A stretch of 47,373 nt of DNA from Micromonospora fulviviridis (GTDB lineage Bacteria; Actinomycetota; Actinomycetes; Mycobacteriales; Micromonosporaceae), in assembly GCF_014648395.1 (NCBI RefSeq), contig NZ_BMRA01000004.1:1-47373 (forward strand), given 5' to 3'. The position numbers were made by a program, and so were the translations under genes. Below, piece after piece: positions 42,370 through 47,373 of the stretch. Numbering within the stretch: the first letter of the stretch is position 1; every line of letters begins with the position of its first letter. Under the pieces are notes generated by a model. The model was given only the letters and a program-made list of their open reading frames with translations. It was not told the DNA's origin and ran no database searches.

Positions 42370-45204
42370 ATGTCCAGCCCCCACCACACCCCCACCCCAC
42401 GATGGCTCCCCGCCGGATCGGCGCTGCTGCTCGCGGCGGCCGCCGGCGCGGTCGGCCTGGCCGCGACCCCCGTCCCGGCGTCCGCGCACCCCATCACGGC
42501 GGCCGACTTCCAGCAGGTGGAACTCGCCCGCGGCGTCGCCGAGACCGGCGAACCGATGTCCCTCGCGGTGCTGCCCGACCGTTCGGTCCTGCACACCGCC
42601 CGCAACGGCACGCTGCGGCGCACCGACGCCGTCGGCGTCACCACCGTGATCGGCACCCTGCCCGTCTACACCCACGACGAGGAGGGGCTCCAGGGCGTCG
42701 GCGTCGACCCCGGCTTCGCGAGCAACCGCCAGATCTTCCTCTACTACGCGCCCCCGCTGTCCACCCCGGCCGGCGACGCCCCCGCCACCGGCACCGACTT
42801 CTCCGCCTGGCGGGGCGTCAACCGGCTCTCCCGGTTCACCCTCAACGCCGACTTCACGCTCAACCAGGCCAGCAAGGTCGACGTGCTCGACGTGCCCGCC
42901 GACCGGGGCATGTGCTGCCACGTCGGCGGCGACATCGACTTCGACGCCGCCGGCAACCTCTACCTCTCCACCGGCGACGACACCAACCCGTTCGACTCCG
43001 GCGGCTACGCCCCGATCGACGAGCGGACCGACCGCAACCCCGCGTACGACGCGCAGCGCAGCGCCGGCAACACCAACGACCTGCGGGGCAAGATCCTGCG
43101 GATCAAGGTGAACGCCGACGGGTCGTACGCGATCCCCTCCGGCAACCTCTTCCCGGTCGGCACCGCGAAGACCCGGCCCGAGATCTACGCCATGGGCTTC
43201 CGCAACCCGTTCCGGATGAGCGTCGACAAGGCCACCGGCGCCGTCTACGTCGGCGACTACGGCCCGGACGCCGGCACCAGCTCGACCCGCGGCCCGTCCG
43301 GACAGGTCGAGTTCGACCGGGTCACCGCGCCGGGCAACTACGGCTGGCCGTACTGCACCGGCACCAACACGGCGGCCGAGACGTACGCCGAGTGGGACTT
43401 CGCCTCCGGCACGGCGGGCGCGAAGTACAACTGCGCGGGCGGCCCCACGAACAACTCGTTCCGCAACACCGGCCAGAGCACCCTGCCGGCCGCGAAGCCG
43501 GCCTGGATCCGGTACGCGGGCGACGCCGGCAGCCCGCCCGAGTTCGGCGGCGGCTCCGAGTCGCCGATGGCCGGCCCGGTCTACCGGTACGACGCCGCCA
43601 ACCCGTCCACCACGAAGTTCCCGCAGTCCTTCGACGGGCAGTTCTTCGCCACCGAGTTCGGCCGGGGCTGGATCAAGCCGATCCACCTCAACGCCGACGG
43701 CACGCCCGGCACCATCGACGCCTTCCCGTGGACCGGCAAGCAGGTGATGGACTCCGCGTTCGGGCCGGACGGCGCCTACTACGTGCTCGACTACGGCACC
43801 GGCTACTTCAACGGCGACGCCAACTCGGCGCTGTACCGCTTCGACTACCTCGGCGGCGGCAACCGTGCGCCGGTGGCCCGGGCCGCCGCCGACCGGACCT
43901 CCGGCACGGCCCCGCTGGCCGTCGCCTTCTCCTCGGCCGGCTCGTCCGACCCGGAGGGCGGGGCGCTCACGTACGCCTGGGCGTTCGGCGACGGCGGCAC
44001 CTCGACGGCGGCGAACCCGTCGCACACCTACACGGCCAACGGCCGGTACACCGCCACGCTGACCGTCCGGGACCCGCAGGGCGCCACCGGCACCGCCAGC
44101 GTGATCATCACGGTCGGCAACACCGCGCCGACGGTCACCGTGAACAGCCCGGGCAACGGGCAGCTCTTCTCCTTCGGCGACACCGTGCCGTTCCGGATCA
44201 CCGTCACCGACCCGGAGGACGGCACCGTCGACTGCGCCCGGGTCAAGATGACCTACGTGCTCGGCCACGACCAGCACGGCCACCAGATCACCTCGGCGAC
44301 CGGCTGCACCGGGTCGATCAGCATCCCGGTCGACGGCGAGCACGACGACGCGGCGAACATCTTCGCGGTCTTCGACGCCGAGTACACCGACTCCGGCGGC
44401 CTCACCACGCACACCCAGCACACCCTCCAGCCCCGGCACCGGCAGGCCGAGCACTTCAAGACCTCCGCCGGAATCAACACCTTCGACAAGGCGGCCGCCG
44501 AGGGTGGCCGGACCGTCGGCGACATCCACAACGGGGACTGGATCGCGTTCGAGCCCTACCAGCTCGGCAACGTCACGGGGTTCAGCGTCCGGGTCTCCTC
44601 GGCCGGGGTCGGCGGCACCCTCCAGGTCCGGGCCGGCTCGGCGACCGGCACCGTCCTCGGCTCGGCCACCGTGCCGGTGACCGGGGCGTGGGACACGTTC
44701 ACCACGGTGACCGGCGCGATCGCCAACCCGCCCGCCGGGACCACCACCCTCTACCTCACGTTCGCGGGCGGCGCCGGCGCGCTCTACGACGTGGACTCCT
44801 TCACCTTCACCACCTCCGGCGTACGCACCGGGCCGATCCGGGGGCTGGCCGGCAAGTGCCTCGACGTCCGCAACGCCGCGACCGCCGACGGCACTCAGAT
44901 CCAGCTCTACACCTGCAACGGCACCGGGGCGCAAAGCTGGACGGTGACCCCGAACTCGACGGTCAAGGCGCTCGGCAAGTGCCTGGACGTCTCCGGCGGC
45001 GCGACCGCCGACGGCACCAAGATCCAGCTCTGGACGTGCAACGGCACCGGCGCGCAGAACTGGTCCGCCCAGGCCGACGGCACGCTGCGCAACCCGCAGT
45101 CCGGCAAGTGCCTCGACGTCTCCGGCAACAACTCCGCCGACAGCACCCCCGTACACCTCTGGACCTGCACCGGCGCCGCGAACCAGAAGTGGACCCTGCC
45201 CTGA
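42370..45204 (+). CDS. Secreted sugar dehydrogenase with PKD, CBM6 and ricin modules
   Basis: A 944-residue exported protein. The signal peptide is cut near residue 39 (PVPASA/HP). Domains in order are: a glucose/sorbosone dehydrogenase beta-propeller (about 48-495; EEGLQGVGVDPGF, GGDIDFDAAGNLYLSTGD, LRGKILRIKVN, MGFRNPFRM), a PKD domain (500-583), an Ig-like stretch (585-690), a CBM6-type module (about 692-815) and a three-lobed ricin-type lectin (821-944) with QxW-type repeats. The family uses PQQ as cofactor, though no PQQ genes are in the window. ATG 42370 follows AGGAAGGG at 11 nt. It should oxidise sugars outside the cell while bound to polysaccharide. Confidence 0.92.
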   Translation: MSSPHHTPTPRWLPAGSALLLAAAAGAVGLAATPVPASAHPITAADFQQVELARGVAETGEPMSLAVLPDRSVLHTARNGTLRRTDAVGVTTVIGTLPVYTHDEEGLQGVGVDPGFASNRQIFLYYAPPLSTPAGDAPATGTDFSAWRGVNRLSRFTLNADFTLNQASKVDVLDVPADRGMCCHVGGDIDFDAAGNLYLSTGDDTNPFDSGGYAPIDERTDRNPAYDAQRSAGNTNDLRGKILRIKVNADGSYAIPSGNLFPVGTAKTRPEIYAMGFRNPFRMSVDKATGAVYVGDYGPDAGTSSTRGPSGQVEFDRVTAPGNYGWPYCTGTNTAAETYAEWDFASGTAGAKYNCAGGPTNNSFRNTGQSTLPAAKPAWIRYAGDAGSPPEFGGGSESPMAGPVYRYDAANPSTTKFPQSFDGQFFATEFGRGWIKPIHLNADGTPGTIDAFPWTGKQVMDSAFGPDGAYYVLDYGTGYFNGDANSALYRFDYLGGGNRAPVARAAADRTSGTAPLAVAFSSAGSSDPEGGALTYAWAFGDGGTSTAANPSHTYTANGRYTATLTVRDPQGATGTASVIITVGNTAPTVTVNSPGNGQLFSFGDTVPFRITVTDPEDGTVDCARVKMTYVLGHDQHGHQITSATGCTGSISIPVDGEHDDAANIFAVFDAEYTDSGGLTTHTQHTLQPRHRQAEHFKTSAGINTFDKAAAEGGRTVGDIHNGDWIAFEPYQLGNVTGFSVRVSSAGVGGTLQVRAGSATGTVLGSATVPVTGAWDTFTTVTGAIANPPAGTTTLYLTFAGGAGALYDVDSFTFTTSGVRTGPIRGLAGKCLDVRNAATADGTQIQLYTCNGTGAQSWTVTPNSTVKALGKCLDVSGGATADGTKIQLWTCNGTGAQNWSAQADGTLRNPQSGKCLDVSGNNSADSTPVHLWTCTGAANQKWTLP
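44830..45204 (+). repeat. Ricin-module repeat, copy 1
   Basis: This 375-nt stretch (including the stop codon) encodes the C-terminal lectin of the dehydrogenase. The module of 124 residues differs at only 11 positions from the one at 46997-47371. The copies lie 2.2 kb apart in the same orientation. Confidence 0.93.
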
Positions 45205-45262
45205 TCCGACGGTGCGGGGCCGGGTGGCCGGCCCCGCACCCCGTCCGGCACTGGAGAGCGAC

Positions 45263-47371
45263 ATGAGACTCCTCCGCACCGCCCTCGGCGCGGCCACCGC
45301 CGTCCTCGCCACCCTCGCCTGCACCACACCGGCCACCCCGGCGGCCGCCGCCGACGCCCCCTACGACGTGCTGGTCTTCTCCAAGACCGCCGGCTTCCGG
45401 CACGACGCCATCCCCGCCGGGATCCAGGCCATCCGCGACCTCGGGGCGGCGAACAACTTCACCGTCACCGCCACCGAGGACGCCGCCCAGTTCACCACCG
45501 CGAACCTCGCCCGGTACGAGGCCGTGGTCTTCCTCAACACCACCGGCGACGTGCTCGACCCCACCCAGCAGGCCGCCTTCGAGGCGTACGTCGGCGCGGG
45601 CGGCGGCTACGTGGGCGTGCACGCCGCCGCCGACACCGAGTACGACTGGCCGTTCTACGGCAACCTGGTCGGCGCCTGGTTCGCCTCCCACCCGGCGATC
45701 CAGCCGGCAAACGTGAAGGTGGAGGACCGGGCGCACGCCGCCACCGCCCACCTGCCGCAGACCTGGAACCGCACCGACGAGTGGTACAACTACCGCACCA
45801 ACGCCCGGTCCACGGCGCACGTGCTGGCCACCCTCGACGAGTCGTCGTACTCCGGCGGCGCGATGGGCGGCGACCACCCGCACGCCTGGTGCAAGGCGTA
45901 CGCGGGCGGGCGGTCCTTCTACACCGGCGGCGGCCACACCCAGGCGTCCTACGCCGAGCCCGCGTTCCGCGCCCACCTGCTCGGCGGCATCCGGTACGCG
46001 GCCGGCCGCGCCAAGGCCGACTGCCGCCCGGAGACCGGCTACACGGCGCTCTACAACGGCGCCACCACCGGCTGGTCCCAGGCCGGGCCGGGCAGCTTCG
46101 CCAACGCCGACGCCACCCTCACCTCGGTCGGCGGGATGGGCCTGTACTGGTACAGCGCCAAGCAGTTCACCAGCTACTCGCTGAAGCTGGACTGGCGGCT
46201 GGCCGGCGACGACAACTCCGGCGTCTTCATCGGCTTTCCGCCGTCGAGCGACCCCTGGTCGGCGGTGAACAACGGCTACGAGATCCAGATCGACCCGACC
46301 GACAGCCCCGACCGGACCACCGGCGCGGTCTACACGTTCAAGTCCGCCGACCTCCCGGCCCGGGACGCGGCGCTCAACCCGGCGGGAGAGTGGAACACCT
46401 ACGAACTGCTTGTCGAGGGGGAGCGGCTCCAGGTCTTCCTGAACGGCGTGAAGATCAACGACTTCACCAACACGGACCCGGCCCGGTCGCTCGCCGGCCA
46501 CGTCGGCATCCAGAACCACGGCACCGGCGACGACGTCTCGTTCCGCAACATCCGGATCAAGGAACTGGGCACCACGCCGCCGACCGGGAACACCACCGTG
46601 CAGGCCGAGGCGTTCAGCTCGGCCAGCGGGGTCACCCCGTTCACCAAGGCCGGCGCCAACGGCGGGCAGACCCTCGGGTACGTCGACCCGGGCGACTGGG
46701 CCGCGTACCAGGGGCTCGACCTGACCGGGGTGACCGCGCTGCGGGCCCGGGTGGTCTCCGGCGGCCCGGGCGGCACCCTCCAGCTCCGCACCGGCTCCCC
46801 GACCGGCACCCTGCTCGGTCAGGTGGCGGTGCCGAACACCGGCAGCTGGACCACCTTCGCCGACGTCAGCACCGCGCTGACCGCCGTGCCGAGCGGCAGC
46901 CAAACCGTCTGGCTGACCTTCACCGGCACCGGCTCCGGGCTGTTCGACGTGGACGACTTCACCCTGGTCCGGGGCGGCGGGGGCGGCGGCGGGACCGGCC
47001 CGGTCCGGGGCCTGGCCGGCAAGTGCCTCGACGTGCGGGGCGGCGCCACCGCGGACGGCACCCAGGTCCAGCTCTACACCTGCAACGGCAGCGCCGCGCA
47101 GACCTGGACGGTGACCCCGAACTCGACGGTCAAGGCGCTGGGCAAGTGCCTCGACGTGTCCGGCGGCGGGTCGGCCGACGGCACCAAGATCCAGCTCTGG
47201 ACGTGCAACGGCACCGGGGCGCAGAACTGGTCGGCGCAGGCCGACGGCACGCTGCGCAATCCGCAGTCCGGCAAGTGCCTCGACGTCTCCGGCAACAACT
47301 CCGCCGACGGAACCCCCGTACACCTCTGGACCTGCACCGGCGCGGCGAACCAGCGGTGGACCCTGCCCTGA
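45263..47371 (+). CDS. Secreted ThuA/DUF1080 protein with CBM6 and ricin modules
   Basis: A 702-residue exported protein. The signal peptide is cut near residue 30 (PAAAA/DA). A ThuA domain (about 33-250) opens YDVLVFSKTAGFRHDAI and has GGYVGVHAAADTEYDWPFYG and GGGHTQASYAEP. A DUF1080 domain (about 255-434), now known as a 3-keto-disaccharide hydrolase fold, follows with TALYNGATTGW and SGVFIGFPP. A CBM6-type module (about 446-570), a poly-Gly linker and a ricin-type lectin (579-702) complete it. ATG 45263 has GGAGAG upstream and lies 58 nt after the dehydrogenase gene, so both share an operon. The gene ends 2 nt before the window end. Confidence 0.93.
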   Translation: MRLLRTALGAATAVLATLACTTPATPAAAADAPYDVLVFSKTAGFRHDAIPAGIQAIRDLGAANNFTVTATEDAAQFTTANLARYEAVVFLNTTGDVLDPTQQAAFEAYVGAGGGYVGVHAAADTEYDWPFYGNLVGAWFASHPAIQPANVKVEDRAHAATAHLPQTWNRTDEWYNYRTNARSTAHVLATLDESSYSGGAMGGDHPHAWCKAYAGGRSFYTGGGHTQASYAEPAFRAHLLGGIRYAAGRAKADCRPETGYTALYNGATTGWSQAGPGSFANADATLTSVGGMGLYWYSAKQFTSYSLKLDWRLAGDDNSGVFIGFPPSSDPWSAVNNGYEIQIDPTDSPDRTTGAVYTFKSADLPARDAALNPAGEWNTYELLVEGERLQVFLNGVKINDFTNTDPARSLAGHVGIQNHGTGDDVSFRNIRIKELGTTPPTGNTTVQAEAFSSASGVTPFTKAGANGGQTLGYVDPGDWAAYQGLDLTGVTALRARVVSGGPGGTLQLRTGSPTGTLLGQVAVPNTGSWTTFADVSTALTAVPSGSQTVWLTFTGTGSGLFDVDDFTLVRGGGGGGGTGPVRGLAGKCLDVRGGATADGTQVQLYTCNGSAAQTWTVTPNSTVKALGKCLDVSGGGSADGTKIQLWTCNGTGAQNWSAQADGTLRNPQSGKCLDVSGNNSADGTPVHLWTCTGAANQRWTLP
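46997..47371 (+). repeat. Ricin-module repeat, copy 2
   Basis: This 375-nt direct repeat encodes the lectin module of the ThuA protein. Residues 38-57 and 65-104 or so of the two modules are identical, and the underlying DNA differs little. The substitutions are mostly conservative and clustered in the first third, as expected after duplication or partial gene conversion. Confidence 0.93.
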
Positions 47372-47373
47372 CC

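Noticed and set aside
42093..45266. A 1057-codon frame overlapping the dehydrogenase gene
   Set aside because: It is an Arg/His-rich shadow in a different frame. The real gene has a signal peptide and full domains.

Overview
The window looks like chromosomal DNA from a very GC-rich actinomycete, most likely Micromonospora or a close relative in Micromonosporaceae. Pointers are the strong G/C preference at third codon positions, GTG and TTG starts, dgt near dnaG, a CvnA/roadblock-type kinase operon, an XRE/DUF397 pair, an ebo cluster with its own inositol-phosphate synthase and prenyl synthase, and several long intergenic palindromes. I found 40 genes including one very short one, no rRNA, tRNA, transposase or CRISPR array.

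Layout. 1-695: no gene, three unrelated long palindromes. 696-5496: a GH20 hexosaminidase divergent from pyruvate phosphate dikinase, with a LacI-type operator between. 5622-13495: housekeeping stretch with a VOC protein, dGTPase (dgt), a siderophore-interacting protein under an iron box, a small membrane protein, a drug-export-type ABC pair with an XRE regulator, DNA primase (dnaG) and a dnaG-coupled gene. 13500-20629 (minus strand): one five-gene operon coding a fused TRAP permease, two paralogous TAXI solute-binding lipoproteins, a CvnA-like sensor kinase and a roadblock protein. 20961-26920: an ABC-2 exporter whose ATPase is separated from its two permeases by an XRE/DUF397 pair and small genes, then a YihY protein.

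27162-47371 is the most interesting part. A ROK regulator, a CUT2-type sugar ABC importer and a Gfo/Idh/MocA oxidoreductase form one operon. Next comes an eight-gene, mostly stop/start-overlapping ebo cluster (inositol-phosphate synthase, UbiA/EboC, TIM-barrel isomerase, EboA, TatD/EboB, EboE, EboF-like phosphatase, polyprenyl synthase). Last come two secreted modular proteins, a glucose/sorbosone dehydrogenase and a ThuA/DUF1080 protein, each ending in CBM6 and nearly identical ricin-type lectin modules. The promoter block in front of the ROK gene recurs in front of the dehydrogenase 15 kb away (operator-like palindrome, -35, -10 and leader, same order and spacing). This suggests one sugar regulon whose two arms flank the ebo cluster.

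The two best candidates for undescribed systems are the TAXI-TRAP/CvnA-B operon, where a second binding protein replaces the usual DUF742 and GTPase genes, and the ebo cluster carrying its own cyclitol-phosphate and prenyl-diphosphate synthases inside a sugar regulon.
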